A stretch of DNA of 64,000 nucleotides from NCBI RefSeq assembly GCF_900110865.1, contig NZ_FOFD01000002.1, positions 492,835-556,834 of the forward strand, given 5' to 3'. The translations under genes and the position numbers were made by a program. The notes under the pieces are model-generated. The model did no database searches, was not told where the DNA came from, and saw only the letters and a list, made by a program, of their open reading frames with translations. The stretch comes from Natrinema salaciae. GTDB taxonomy: Archaea; Halobacteriota; Halobacteria; Halobacteriales; Natrialbaceae. Shown piece after piece: positions 23,847 through 36,524 of the stretch. Within the stretch, counting starts at the first letter, position 1, and the number at the start of each line of letters is the position of its first letter.

Positions 23847-25535
23847 TTAGTCGTCCGCGGGTTCGCCGCCGTCGGTCACGACGTCTTCGGCGGTCTGTTG
23901 CTGGCGCATCGGTTCGGGGCTGTGACACTGCCGGACGACCCGCTTGGTCTCCATGTCCGGCTCGTCAGTCAGCAGCGACACGGTGATCGTGACGATGAAG
24001 ACGATCGGCAGGGTGATCAGCGCCGAGCCGATAGCCGGCATCCACTGTGCCAGGCCCGCCGACAGCGGGGCCTCGAGCGACGAGACGTAGTTCGGCACGA
24101 TCTGGTTGATCATCGGGATCGACCAGAGGACCAGCCCGGTGGTCATGCCGGCGAGCGCGCCCTGTCGGTTGGCGTTCTCCCACCACATCCCGATGAAGAA
24201 CATCGGGAACAGCACGGAGCCGGCGAGCGAGAACGCGTAGCCGACGAGCGCGGCGATCGACGACGCGGGGTCGAGCGCAGCCAGCGTGGTCAGCGCGCCC
24301 AGCGCGACGATCGAGAGGCGACCGACGAGGATCTGCTGGCGCTGCGTCGCGTCCTCGTTGATGATGTTGGTGTAGATGTCGTGGCTGATCGCCGAGGAGC
24401 CGGCGATGAACAGCCCGGCGACCGTCGCGATGGCCGCCGCGATACCGCCGGCGGCGACCAGTCCGACGAACCACTGCGGGAGCCCCGACAGCTGAGCCGC
24501 CAGCACGACGATGACCTCGCTGGCTGCACTGGCCATACCGGGATCACCGTACGTCGCGCGGACGTTCTGGCTGTAGAGGTCGGTCCCGAACGCCGCGAAC
24601 GCCGGTGCGCTCCAGTACAGGATGCAGATGAAGAACAGCCCCCAGACGGTCGACCAGCGGGCCGTCCGCTCGCTCTCGACCGTGTAGAACCGCACCAGCA
24701 CGTGGGGGAGCCCGCAGGTCCCGACGATCAGCGAGAACGTGGTCGCGACCCACAAGTAGTAACTCGAGGTGGCGAACGGTTCGGAGAACTCGCTGCCGAG
24801 GTCGTCGATCAGCATGCCGTACTCGAGCTGTGGCAGCACCGTCGAGTAACCGTTCACGTACCCGACGACGAACAGGCCGGCCACGAACGCCACGATGAGG
24901 ATGACGTACTGGACCGCCTGGTTCTTCGTCGCACCCAGCATTCCGGACAGCGTCAGGTAGCCGACGGTGATCGTCATCATGGCGACGACCATCACCTGAT
25001 AGCCGTCGAGGCCGGGGATGAGGCCGCCGTAGTCGCCGAAGACGTACAGCCCGACGAGCGCCATGCCTTTCGCCTGCCCGATGGCGTAGACGAACCCGAT
25101 GAGGAACGTCGTCACCGCTGCGATGGCGCGTGCGCCGTCGGAGTTGAAGCGGTCGCCGACGAAGTCCGGCGCCGTGTACTTCCCGAACCGGCGGAGCTGG
25201 GCGGCCATGAAGATGAGCAGGATGAAGTAGCCCGTCGTCCAGCCGACGACGAACACCAGCCCGTAGAAGCCGGCCAGCGCGATGGAGGCCGCCATTCCGA
25301 GGTAGGAGGCCGCGGACATCCAGTTGGCACCGATCGCCATCCCGTTCTCGAGGTTTCCGATGGAACGGCCGGCGACCCACATGTTCTCGGTGTCGGCGAC
25401 GCGGAAGACGACCCCGATGGCGAGGAACAGCCCCAGCATCCCGAGGACGAGGATGGACGGCACCAGCTTGAACGAGATATCCAGCGACTCGGGGAGGAGG
25501 CTCTCCTGCAGCGGAACGACCGGGAGCCCCGTCAT
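23847..25535 (-). CDS. VC_2705-type sodium/solute symporter, probable acetate permease
   Basis: A protein of 562 residues with about 13 membrane helices, of the sodium/solute symporter family. Signatures include the WVAGRSIGNLENGMAIGANW region, SAASYLGM in the second core helix, and GGIAAAIATVAGL. The pairing with a DUF4212 small subunit, whose end overlaps its start by 4 bp, defines the VC_2705 type. Placement directly after acetyl-CoA synthetase suggests uptake of acetate or another short carboxylate with sodium. The C-terminal tail is Gln/Asp-rich and cytoplasmic. Confidence 0.9.
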   Translation of the reverse strand: MTGLPVVPLQESLLPESLDISFKLVPSILVLGMLGLFLAIGVVFRVADTENMWVAGRSIGNLENGMAIGANWMSAASYLGMAASIALAGFYGLVFVVGWTTGYFILLIFMAAQLRRFGKYTAPDFVGDRFNSDGARAIAAVTTFLIGFVYAIGQAKGMALVGLYVFGDYGGLIPGLDGYQVMVVAMMTITVGYLTLSGMLGATKNQAVQYVILIVAFVAGLFVVGYVNGYSTVLPQLEYGMLIDDLGSEFSEPFATSSYYLWVATTFSLIVGTCGLPHVLVRFYTVESERTARWSTVWGLFFICILYWSAPAFAAFGTDLYSQNVRATYGDPGMASAASEVIVVLAAQLSGLPQWFVGLVAAGGIAAAIATVAGLFIAGSSAISHDIYTNIINEDATQRQQILVGRLSIVALGALTTLAALDPASSIAALVGYAFSLAGSVLFPMFFIGMWWENANRQGALAGMTTGLVLWSIPMINQIVPNYVSSLEAPLSAGLAQWMPAIGSALITLPIVFIVTITVSLLTDEPDMETKRVVRQCHSPEPMRQQQTAEDVVTDGGEPADD

Positions 25536-25975
25536 TCGTCGACCCCCCCGTCAGCGGCCGCGGCCTCACCGCCGTGCCCCGTCTCTCCGACGGCTGCGTG
25601 ATCGATACCGTACTTCTCGTCGAGCGCGTCGCGCTTGCGCGAGTACCAGAACGAGAGGATCAGCGCGCTGGTCGGCGCGCCGAACGCCACCAGGAAGTAG
25701 TGGAGCGGGAAGCCAAGAACCGGCATCTGGGTCGTCATCGTGTCGGTCGCCAGGTACGTCATCGTCACCGGGCCCCATACGGCGATGACCCAGATGACGA
25801 AGCCCGTCCAGACGATGCGCAGGTGATCGCGCATGAACGGGGTGCTCGGATTCAGCAGGTTCACTTCCGAGCTGAGGTAGTCGGTGTTTCGGTGGGCCTG
25901 GCCCGCCTTGCTGGCGACGCCACCGTCAGTCGCGGTCCGTTCGTCGGTCGAGTCGTGAGTGTTATTATCTGGCAT
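25532..25975 (-). CDS. DUF4212 small subunit of the sodium/solute symporter
   Basis: A protein of 147 residues from the ATG at 25975. An acidic/polar N-terminal tail of about 35 residues precedes YLSSEVNLLNPSTPFMRDH, then two membrane helices (WTGFVIWVIAVWGPVTMTYL and the FPLHYFLVAFGAPTSALI region), as in DUF4212 subunits. These proteins accompany VC_2705-type permeases and are thought to form a complex with them. It sits 55 bp downstream of acs and overlaps the permease start. Confidence 0.88.
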   Translation of the reverse strand: MPDNNTHDSTDERTATDGGVASKAGQAHRNTDYLSSEVNLLNPSTPFMRDHLRIVWTGFVIWVIAVWGPVTMTYLATDTMTTQMPVLGFPLHYFLVAFGAPTSALILSFWYSRKRDALDEKYGIDHAAVGETGHGGEAAAADGGVDE

Positions 25976-26030
25976 ATGTGTGCGTAGCGTGTGTCTCAGT
26001 CGTGTTTGTGTCGAAAACAATGGGTGTCGG

Positions 26031-28010
<1,980 letters not shown>

Positions 28011-28053
28011 GGTACACCCACTCAATCGAGTACCCACATAGTAAAGACGGCCT

Positions 28054-28095
28054 CTAGTTGTGCAAAATCGACCCGATTATCGGAGGGACAACTAG
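28054..28095. promoter_or_regulatory. nested inverted repeats upstream of acs (probable operator)
   Basis: A perfect 8-bp inverted repeat, CTAGTTGT at 28054-28061 and ACAACTAG at 28088-28095, flanks a second palindrome CCGATTATCGG at 28072-28082. The block lies immediately upstream of the acs TATA element, where archaeal activators usually bind. The neighbouring Bat-like gene is a natural candidate regulator, but that link is inferred. Confidence 0.5.
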
Positions 28096-28288
28096 CATAT
28101 ATTGACTATATTAGGACATGATAGCCGGCCGTGAGCGCCGCACCGACCGGAACGTCGAGGGTATCGATATTTATTACCACCTCAACTGCAGTGAACGGAT
28201 ATCGAACGTGTTCCGGAGGCGACCGGGACGAGCGGACTGTCTAGAGATCTAGTCTCGAGCAGGTCGGACCGAAACGATCGGCCGTGAG

Positions 28289-30508
28289 TCAGCCGTCCGG
28301 ATCGTCGAAGAACGTCCGGAGCAACTCGTGTTGGCCCTTCCGCAGGTGATTGTGCAGCGTCGGCGAGGAGACGCCCATCGCGTCGGCGACTTCCTCGGCC
28401 GTACTCTCCCGGGGCCAGTCGTAGTAGCCGCCGAAATAGGCCGCCCGGAGCGCGGCCTCCTGGCGGTCGGTCAGCCGGTCCTCGAGGCCCTCGCGGAACT
28501 CGCGGGCCGTCTGGACGTCCCGCTCGACCTCGCGTTTCCCGAGCAGTTCGGAGGCGGGAAACGCGGAACGGAGCCCGTCGAGGATCGTCCGGAGGTCGGC
28601 GTCGGCGGCGCAGTCGCCGGTGATGGTCGCTGCACCGTCCTCGAAGACCGCCTCGTGAACGGTCACCCCGTACTCGGTCAGCGTGACGATGGGACAAGCG
28701 CTCTCGATGACGAACTCGACGCGCCAGCCGTCCGCACCCGTTTCGACCAGCCGACAGTCCTCGATGCCGGACTCCGCGTCGGCGAGTTCGAAGACGTCGG
28801 CCGGCGACGCCCCTTCGAGTCGGACGTAGTAGAGCTGCGTCGACTCGTCGATCGGGACCAGCGAGTCGAGTTCGAACCGACAGTCGAGCCGACTCGAGGC
28901 GTCGACGAAGAACGACCGGTCGTCGCGACAGGCGATCTCGAGTTCGATCACGCGATCGGACAGCAGGAGGTTCCGCCGGCGGATGGCGGCGATCGCGTAC
29001 CCGACCTGTCGACCGATCGTCGCGAGCCACGCCCGTTCGTCGTCCGCGAAGGGCATCGAGCGGTCGGTCGCGACCGCGAGCGTGCCGTAGACGGTATCGC
29101 CGTACGCGAGGGGAACCTTCGCGACGGCACCCGCGAACGTCTCGTCGCCGTCAACCGTCGCCGTGACGTCGGTTGCGACTGTCACCGGGGCCGGGTCCAC
29201 GGACCGGTCGTCGGCGTCCGGATCGGCGGACTCGAGGGGGTCCACGGAATCGCCCTCGCGCCACTCGTCGGGGACGACCCGCTCGACGGTGCTGGGATCG
29301 ATTCCGCTGGACGCGCGCCACTCCTGGCGTCGATCGGAGACCGTTGCGCGGTCGATCCAGGCGAACTCGTAGGCTCGGCCGTCGGTGAGAGCGGTACACG
29401 TCGCCGTCTCGACCTCCTCGTGATCGGTCGACTCGAGCAGCGCCGCGGTCACCGCTCGATGCCGTCGGGCGACCGCGTACACACGGTCGAGTTCGTCGCG
29501 GCGTTCGCGGACGGCCTCGAGTTCCTCGTGAGCGGCCGTTCCGTCGCGGACGAAGACGGCGAAGCCGCGGTGTCGTCCCTGATCGTCCCGGAGCGGCGAG
29601 ACGACTTCGGTGGCGCGAAACTGCGAGCCGTCCTTGTGGACGCGCCACCCGTCGGTCTCGCACCCGGATTCGTCGAGGGCTCTCGAGAGCGTTCGCTCCG
29701 GAGCGCCGTCCTCGACGGCGTCGTCGGTGTAGAACGCGGAAACGTGCGTGCCGACGATCTCGCCGGCCCGATAGCCGAACATCGCGGCCGCGCTGCGGTT
29801 CCAGCGCTCGACGTAGCCGTCCGCGTCGAGTCGAACGAGCGCGTAGCGGTCGCTAGCGGCCAACAGCAGCCGAACGACGCTGTCGTCGCTCACCGCGGGG
29901 CCGGACTGCGGGTCGCCGGATCGGGGTCCGGACGGTCCCTCGACGGCGTCGAAGGCGTCGACGATCTCCGCGTCCGTCGGCTCGGGCAGATAGGACTCGA
30001 GGGCTTCGAAACTGCGCCAGCCGCCCGCGGTCTTGACGACGCGGGGGTTGACGTCGTGGTCCACGAGGGCGGTGTGGGCGAAGTACTGCCGGAGGTCGCT
30101 CGTCGAGGCGTCGGCGAGGCCGGGCTCGTCGAACAGTTCGCTCGCCCGGTCGGCGACGTCCGAGACCAGCATCTGGAGCCGACGGGCGGTAACGGAGAAG
30201 ATCCGGTCGTCCGTCGAGAGGTCGTTACTGCGGGCGTAGCGCCGGAGCTCCCGCTCGACACGGGTCGGCAGGTACGCGGTCCGACTCCCCCGTTCGTCGT
30301 CGGTCGGCACGCGAATCACGTACCGCGGCGGATCGATCCGCACCTGATCGACGTCGTCGATGGTGAGCCGGGTCAGCTCCGCCGGGCGGAGACCGACGTC
30401 CCCACAGAGGCGAAGCACCAGCGCCTCGCGGTACGTTTCGGCGGCGTCGAGCAACGACTCGTACTCCCGCCCCGTGAGTGCCGCCCCCGTCGTCCCCTCG
30501 AGACCCAT
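28289..30508 (-). CDS. Bat-like (bacterio-opsin activator family) transcription regulator
   Basis: A protein of 739 residues from the ATG at 30508. Residues 1 to about 185 look like a tyrosine-recombinase/integrase domain (GDVGLRPAELTRL with the first Arg, TAGGWRS with the Trp), but the central HxxR reads SDLRQ, so recombinase activity is unlikely. A PAS domain (about 205-320), a GAF-type domain (about 350-500), the Bat-type middle domain and a C-terminal HTH-10 (LTDRQEAALRAAYFGGYYDW ... GVSSPTLHNHLRKG) follow. This is the architecture of haloarchaeal Bat regulators, which sense redox or light signals. Lying between two acs genes, it probably controls acetate use. Confidence 0.88.
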   Translation of the reverse strand: MGLEGTTGAALTGREYESLLDAAETYREALVLRLCGDVGLRPAELTRLTIDDVDQVRIDPPRYVIRVPTDDERGSRTAYLPTRVERELRRYARSNDLSTDDRIFSVTARRLQMLVSDVADRASELFDEPGLADASTSDLRQYFAHTALVDHDVNPRVVKTAGGWRSFEALESYLPEPTDAEIVDAFDAVEGPSGPRSGDPQSGPAVSDDSVVRLLLAASDRYALVRLDADGYVERWNRSAAAMFGYRAGEIVGTHVSAFYTDDAVEDGAPERTLSRALDESGCETDGWRVHKDGSQFRATEVVSPLRDDQGRHRGFAVFVRDGTAAHEELEAVRERRDELDRVYAVARRHRAVTAALLESTDHEEVETATCTALTDGRAYEFAWIDRATVSDRRQEWRASSGIDPSTVERVVPDEWREGDSVDPLESADPDADDRSVDPAPVTVATDVTATVDGDETFAGAVAKVPLAYGDTVYGTLAVATDRSMPFADDERAWLATIGRQVGYAIAAIRRRNLLLSDRVIELEIACRDDRSFFVDASSRLDCRFELDSLVPIDESTQLYYVRLEGASPADVFELADAESGIEDCRLVETGADGWRVEFVIESACPIVTLTEYGVTVHEAVFEDGAATITGDCAADADLRTILDGLRSAFPASELLGKREVERDVQTAREFREGLEDRLTDRQEAALRAAYFGGYYDWPRESTAEEVADAMGVSSPTLHNHLRKGQHELLRTFFDDPDG

Positions 30509-30642
30509 GGCGTCTGATTCGCCCTTTCCGGGGATGCGAACATAACTGTGTCGCCTCTCGTCGTGGTTCGCCGGCAATCGACGGCCACAGCCACGGGCGC
30601 GGGCCGGAACTCCGTTTCGTGACGCTGGGAAGAGCGAAACGA

Positions 30643-32649
<2,007 letters not shown>

Positions 32650-32747
32650 TCTCGTCCGAATCGTGGACGGTCAGGGGAATAAACGTTCCTCCGAACCGCC
32701 GCGCCGTGGACGGGTTCGCGGTCCCGTCGCCCGCGGCGTCGGCTCGA

Positions 32748-33248
32748 TCAGAGATCGTCCTGGGTCGAGTCGATATCGGCGATCTCCTCGGGATCGACCT
32801 CGTGACCGGGTTCGCGAACGACGTAGACGTCGTACCGGTGGTCGTTCGCGACCGGGCTTCCCACGCTCGACTGGGGCGCGATGACCGAGCCCGCGTTCTC
32901 CGAGCCGATGAAGACGACCGAGGCCTCGATCTCGCCGGCGACGCGCCGAATCTCGCGAACGACGTTCGTCGTCGACGTCGCGGTCGGTTCGTCGGAACTG
33001 ACCCGTTCCGTTCGAACGGTCGCTTCCGGCGCTACCTCCGCCGCGCGGTCCCCGATTCCCGCCGCGATCGCCGCTGCGTCGAACGGCTCACCCTGCGTGA
33101 TCCAGCCCCGCTCCCGCGCGTAATCGGGGTCGTCCGGGATCACCGTGAGCACGACGACTTCCTCGTCGAGCAGGTCGCCGAACGACGAAGCGCGCTCGAG
33201 TGCTTGAACCGCTAGCGTGGAGCCATCGAAGGGGACGAGCAGTGACAT
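32748..33248 (-). CDS. universal stress protein family, divergent ATP site
   Basis: A protein of 166 residues with the UspA fold (MSLLVPFDGSTLAVQALERA; ASVVFIGSENAGSV). The G-x2-G-x9-G-S nucleotide loop is not intact: GSENAGSVIAPQSSVGSPV lacks the normal spacing, so it may not bind ATP. A TATA-like ACATTTACC near 33274-33282 fits leaderless transcription. It stands between acs copy 2 and another stress protein and may be regulated with acetate metabolism; that is inference. Confidence 0.82.
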   Translation of the reverse strand: MSLLVPFDGSTLAVQALERASSFGDLLDEEVVVLTVIPDDPDYARERGWITQGEPFDAAAIAAGIGDRAAEVAPEATVRTERVSSDEPTATSTTNVVREIRRVAGEIEASVVFIGSENAGSVIAPQSSVGSPVANDHRYDVYVVREPGHEVDPEEIADIDSTQDDL

Positions 33249-33257
33249 ACGGTCATG

Positions 33258-33467
33258 TCACACGACAGCAGAGGTAAATGTTCGCCTCCCGTACCTCGGG
33301 CCGCCGCCGAACTGGACCCGAACTGGTGCACCGCCGCCGGTCCGTTCGCGGGGGCTGTCGTTCAGCCGCAGTAGTTGGCCACCGTACTGCGAGGGCATCA
33401 CCGAGAGCAGTACCCCGACGAACGCGCTGACTGCGGCACACAGCCCCGTTACCGAGACGAGGCCCAA
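33258..33467 (-). CDS. possible small one-helix membrane protein (TTG start)
   Basis: A 69-residue frame with one hydrophobic segment (about 3-24, LVSVTGLCAAVSAFVGVLL) and a basic, Gly/Arg-rich tail. The start would be TTG, with no promoter element 27 bases upstream, and the C-terminal half is not typical haloarchaeal protein. It ends 10 bp before the usp start region and could be a chance frame. Kept at low confidence. Confidence 0.3.
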   Translation of the reverse strand: MGLVSVTGLCAAVSAFVGVLLSVMPSQYGGQLLRLNDSPRERTGGGAPVRVQFGGGPRYGRRTFTSAVV

Positions 33468-33512
33468 AGCCCGGCCCCTGCGGTTGTGACGACCTCGAGG
33501 GGGGCGGGCCGC

Positions 33513-33959
33513 CTACGCCGTCGATTCGGCCTCGGTGCTTCCGACGACCAACACCGGACGGGCGGCGATCCGAACCACCCGGTCCACGGTACTTCCGAGC
33601 AGTGCCCCCTTGAACGACGATCGGCCGCGGGCACCGAGTACGATCGCGCTAACGTCGCGATCGGCCGCATAGTCGAGGATCTCCTCGTGGGGAACCCCGA
33701 AGCGGACCGTCGTCTCGACGGCCACGTCGGCCTCGGTCGCCGTCGCCTCGAGGTCCGCGAGCCAGCCCGCCGCCCGCTCCTCGAGGTGTCGCCGGGCCTC
33801 CTCGGGGTCGACGATGCCGGTGTCGTACTCGGTCCGTTCGTCGACGACGGCGATCCCGTACAGCGGCGCGTCGAACTGCTCCGCGAGCGCGATCGCGTGG
33901 TCGACCGCGGTCCCTGCGGCGTCACTGCCGTCGGTCGCGACCAGAATGGAGTCGTACAT
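33513..33959 (-). CDS. universal stress protein A family
   Basis: A protein of 148 residues from the ATG at 33959, beginning MYDSILVATDGSDAAG as usual for UspA. The nucleotide loop G-x2-G-x9-G-S is intact (GARGRSSFKGALLGS), so ATP binding is expected. The frame is open further upstream, but that part is Arg-rich and has no UspA homology. It is the third usp gene in 11 kb. Confidence 0.9.
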   Translation of the reverse strand: MYDSILVATDGSDAAGTAVDHAIALAEQFDAPLYGIAVVDERTEYDTGIVDPEEARRHLEERAAGWLADLEATATEADVAVETTVRFGVPHEEILDYAADRDVSAIVLGARGRSSFKGALLGSTVDRVVRIAARPVLVVGSTEAESTA

Positions 33960-34177
33960 GCTCGGCGGTACGGGCCGCCTCGAGAAAGATCTGTGGCTCG
34001 CTTGCACGCTCGTTCTCTTGGGGCACCCGCACGCGGTGACGTCCGCCGTGTCACAGCCACCATCGGGAGACCGAGCGACGTAGGCTCGAGACGCGAGCAG
34101 GTGGCGGAGCGCGACACCTCGATCCGCCGAACTCGCCACGTCCGTCGGAAGCGGTTTCCGCCCCGACCCGCGGTCGG

Positions 34178-34891
34178 CTACTCCTCGTCCCGTTCGTCCG
34201 CCGCGACACCGCGCGCTGCCGTCGCCTTCACCGAGGCGACGATCGACCGGCCGGGCTCGAGCGACAGCGCGTCGACGCTTCGACGGGTCACCAGCGCCAC
34301 GAGTTCGGTGCCGCCGTGTTCGTCGCCGCCGTCGAGTTCGATCCCCACGCGAGCGACGGCGTCGCCGGCCTCGAGCCACGAGATCGTTCCCGAAAAGCGG
34401 TTGCGAACGCTCGTTCCTTCGGCTCGCGGCACGTCGCTCGGTGCGTGGAGGCTCACGGCGTCGGAGCGAATCGTCACGGACGCGGTCGCGGCGTCGGCCG
34501 GAACGACCGCCAGAACCGCACCGACGTCGGTGTCGACGGTCGCGAGTTCGCCGTCCCGATCGACGACCGCTCCCTCGAGTACCGTCTCGTCGACGCGGGC
34601 GACCCCCTCGTAGGCCGCGACCAGTCGGTCGAACCGCGCCAGCAAGTCCCCGGCCGTCGCCGTCAGGGAACTGCCGCCCCCGTCGGCCCCGCCACGAGTT
34701 CGGTCGACCAGCGGGCCGATCGCCGACTCGAGTTCGACGACCCGCTGCTGAAGGCGGGGATAGGACCGCTCGAGCGCGTCGGCCGCACCCGACAGCGAGC
34801 CGCAGTCGGCGATCGCGCGCAACATCTCGACGTCACTGCGGTCGACCGCGACGTCGTCGATCCGCAGGTAGGGGTCGAATCCTTTCTCCAT
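34178..34891 (-). CDS. ModE-like regulator with TOBE domains, tungstate/molybdate-responsive
   Basis: A protein of 237 residues. The N-terminal ModE/LysR-type helix-turn-helix is at about 18-80 (EMLRAIADCGSLSGAADALE, SYPRLQQRVVELE). Two TOBE-like oxyanion-binding segments follow (about 95-160 and 168-228, the latter with RNRFSGTISWLEAGDAV and SVDALSLEPGRSIVASVKA). Such proteins bind molybdate or tungstate and repress uptake genes. It is the last gene of the tupA-tupB-tupC run, 55 bp after tupC, so it probably controls its own operon. Confidence 0.87.
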   Translation of the reverse strand: MEKGFDPYLRIDDVAVDRSDVEMLRAIADCGSLSGAADALERSYPRLQQRVVELESAIGPLVDRTRGGADGGGSSLTATAGDLLARFDRLVAAYEGVARVDETVLEGAVVDRDGELATVDTDVGAVLAVVPADAATASVTIRSDAVSLHAPSDVPRAEGTSVRNRFSGTISWLEAGDAVARVGIELDGGDEHGGTELVALVTRRSVDALSLEPGRSIVASVKATAARGVAADERDEE

Positions 34892-34946
34892 GGGATATCT
34901 GTCTCTGGGTCCGGACGATCGGGTCCGCTCGAGTACGCCTACGGGA

Positions 34947-35750
34947 TCAGGCGAAAAGTTCGTTTTCATCGTACAGGAGGTCGCCGCGAACGAACCGCGC
35001 GGTCCGTTCGTCGCGCGGGGCCTCGAAGATCCGCTCCGGCGGCCCGACCTCCACCAGTTCGCCCTCGAGCAGAAACGCGACCCGATCGGAGATCCGCTCG
35101 GCCTGATGCATGTCGTGCGTCGCGAGCAACACGCCGTGATCGTGCCCTCGGGCGCGTTCGATCGCCCGCTCGAGGATGGCCGTGTTCCGCGGGTCGAGAT
35201 CCGAGGTCGGCTCGTCGAGCACCAGCAGGTCGGGCTCCGCGGCGAGCGCGCGGGCGAAGGAGACGCGCTGGGCCTCGCCGCCGGACAGCGATTTCGCGTC
35301 GCGGTTCCAGGCGTCGCGGAGACCGACCAGTTCGAGGGCCTCGAGCGTCCGCTCGTCGACCGTGAGCGACCCGTGAATCCACCGGTCGGCGAGCCGCTGG
35401 AGGAAGTCCCGAAACCGCCGGGGCCACGGCCGGCGAACCCGCTGCCCCACGTCGACGTTACGCGCCACCGACGTCTCGAACAGGCTCGCCTGCTGGAAGA
35501 CGACGCCGATCCGTCGACGGAGGTCGAGGCGCTCGTCTCGAGAGCGCGCCCACGGATCGATCCCGTCACAGCGGAGGGCTCCGTCGGTCGGCCGCTCGAA
35601 CAGCGACGCGAGTCGCAACAACGTCGTCTTCCCGGCCCCCGAGGGGCCGATGACCGTCACGACCTCGCCGGAGCCGACGGCGAGCGAGACATCGGTCAGG
35701 ATCCGCGCGTCGTCGATGCCGTACGTGACGCCGTCGAGCTCGAGGTTCAC
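34947..35750 (-). CDS. tupC: tungstate ABC transporter ATP-binding protein
   Basis: A protein of 267 residues with all ABC ATPase motifs: Walker A GPSGAGKTT, Q-loop VVFQQASLF, signature LSGGEAQRVSFARAL, Walker B LLVLDEPTSDLD and the H-loop LATHD. Its neighbours are a two-component-type permease and a TupA-like binding protein, so it powers tungstate import. A Trp/Arg-rich insertion between the Q-loop and signature (RRPWPRRFRDFLQRLADRW) is a mild oddity. It lies 67 bp after tupB. Confidence 0.9.
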   Translation of the reverse strand: MNLELDGVTYGIDDARILTDVSLAVGSGEVVTVIGPSGAGKTTLLRLASLFERPTDGALRCDGIDPWARSRDERLDLRRRIGVVFQQASLFETSVARNVDVGQRVRRPWPRRFRDFLQRLADRWIHGSLTVDERTLEALELVGLRDAWNRDAKSLSGGEAQRVSFARALAAEPDLLVLDEPTSDLDPRNTAILERAIERARGHDHGVLLATHDMHQAERISDRVAFLLEGELVEVGPPERIFEAPRDERTARFVRGDLLYDENELFA

Positions 35751-35817
35751 TGTCGGCTCACCTCCACCGCGATCGGGCGCTGCGGTGTCGGACGAGGGCG
35801 GTTCGGAACCGCCACCG

Positions 35818-36489
35818 TCACCGCCCCCCGAGTCGCATGACGACGCCGTTGACGAACAAGACGAGCACGATCAACACCGCGCCGAGCGCCAGGGCGGTTT
35901 CGAACTCGCCGCGCCGCGTCTCGAACGTGATCGCGGTCGTGATGGTCCGGGTCTTCGAAGTCCCGTCTGCGTAGGCGATGTTGCCCCCGACGATGAGGAC
36001 GGAGCCGACCTCGCTGATCGCCCGTCCGAAGCCGGCGAGGATGCCCGTTATGACCCCGTATCGCGCCTCTTTGAGCGTGACCAGGGCCACGTCGGCGCGG
36101 GTTCCGCCGACGCCGTAGGCCGCGTCTCGAACGGCGTCGTCGACGCTCTCGATCGCCGAGAGCGCGACGCCGGTGATCACCGGCGCGGCGAGCACGCACT
36201 GCGAGAGGATCATCGCCTCCGGCGTGTAGACGAGGTCCAGCGAACCGAGCGGCCCGTCGTTCGAGATGAGCATCAGGACGAGCAACCCGATGGCGACGCT
36301 CGGAAACCCCATTCCCGTGTTGATGACGGCCGTGAGAAAGCGCTTGCCGCGGAAGTCGGCGAAGCCGACGAGGAACGCGAACGGCAGGCTCAGCAGTGTG
36401 CTCAGCAGGACGGCGGTCAGGCTGACCGTCAGCGACACCCGGACGATGCTCCGGAGATAGTTCGGTTCGGCGATGAATTCGAGTGTCAT
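35818..36489 (-). CDS. tupB: tungstate ABC transporter permease
   Basis: A protein of 223 residues with about five to six membrane helices. The ABC permease EAA loop is visible as [29 protein letters not shown]. The length and form match TupB permeases that pair with TupA. It lies 35 bp after tupA and upstream of tupC. An ATG at 36489 with [19 protein letters not shown] is the natural start. Confidence 0.9.
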   Translation of the reverse strand: MTLEFIAEPNYLRSIVRVSLTVSLTAVLLSTLLSLPFAFLVGFADFRGKRFLTAVINTGMGFPSVAIGLLVLMLISNDGPLGSLDLVYTPEAMILSQCVLAAPVITGVALSAIESVDDAVRDAAYGVGGTRADVALVTLKEARYGVITGILAGFGRAISEVGSVLIVGGNIAYADGTSKTRTITTAITFETRRGEFETALALGAVLIVLVLFVNGVVMRLGGR

Positions 36490-36524
36490 CGGTCGTGGTT
36501 CCGTTCGCGGTCACCGGCCGGCGA

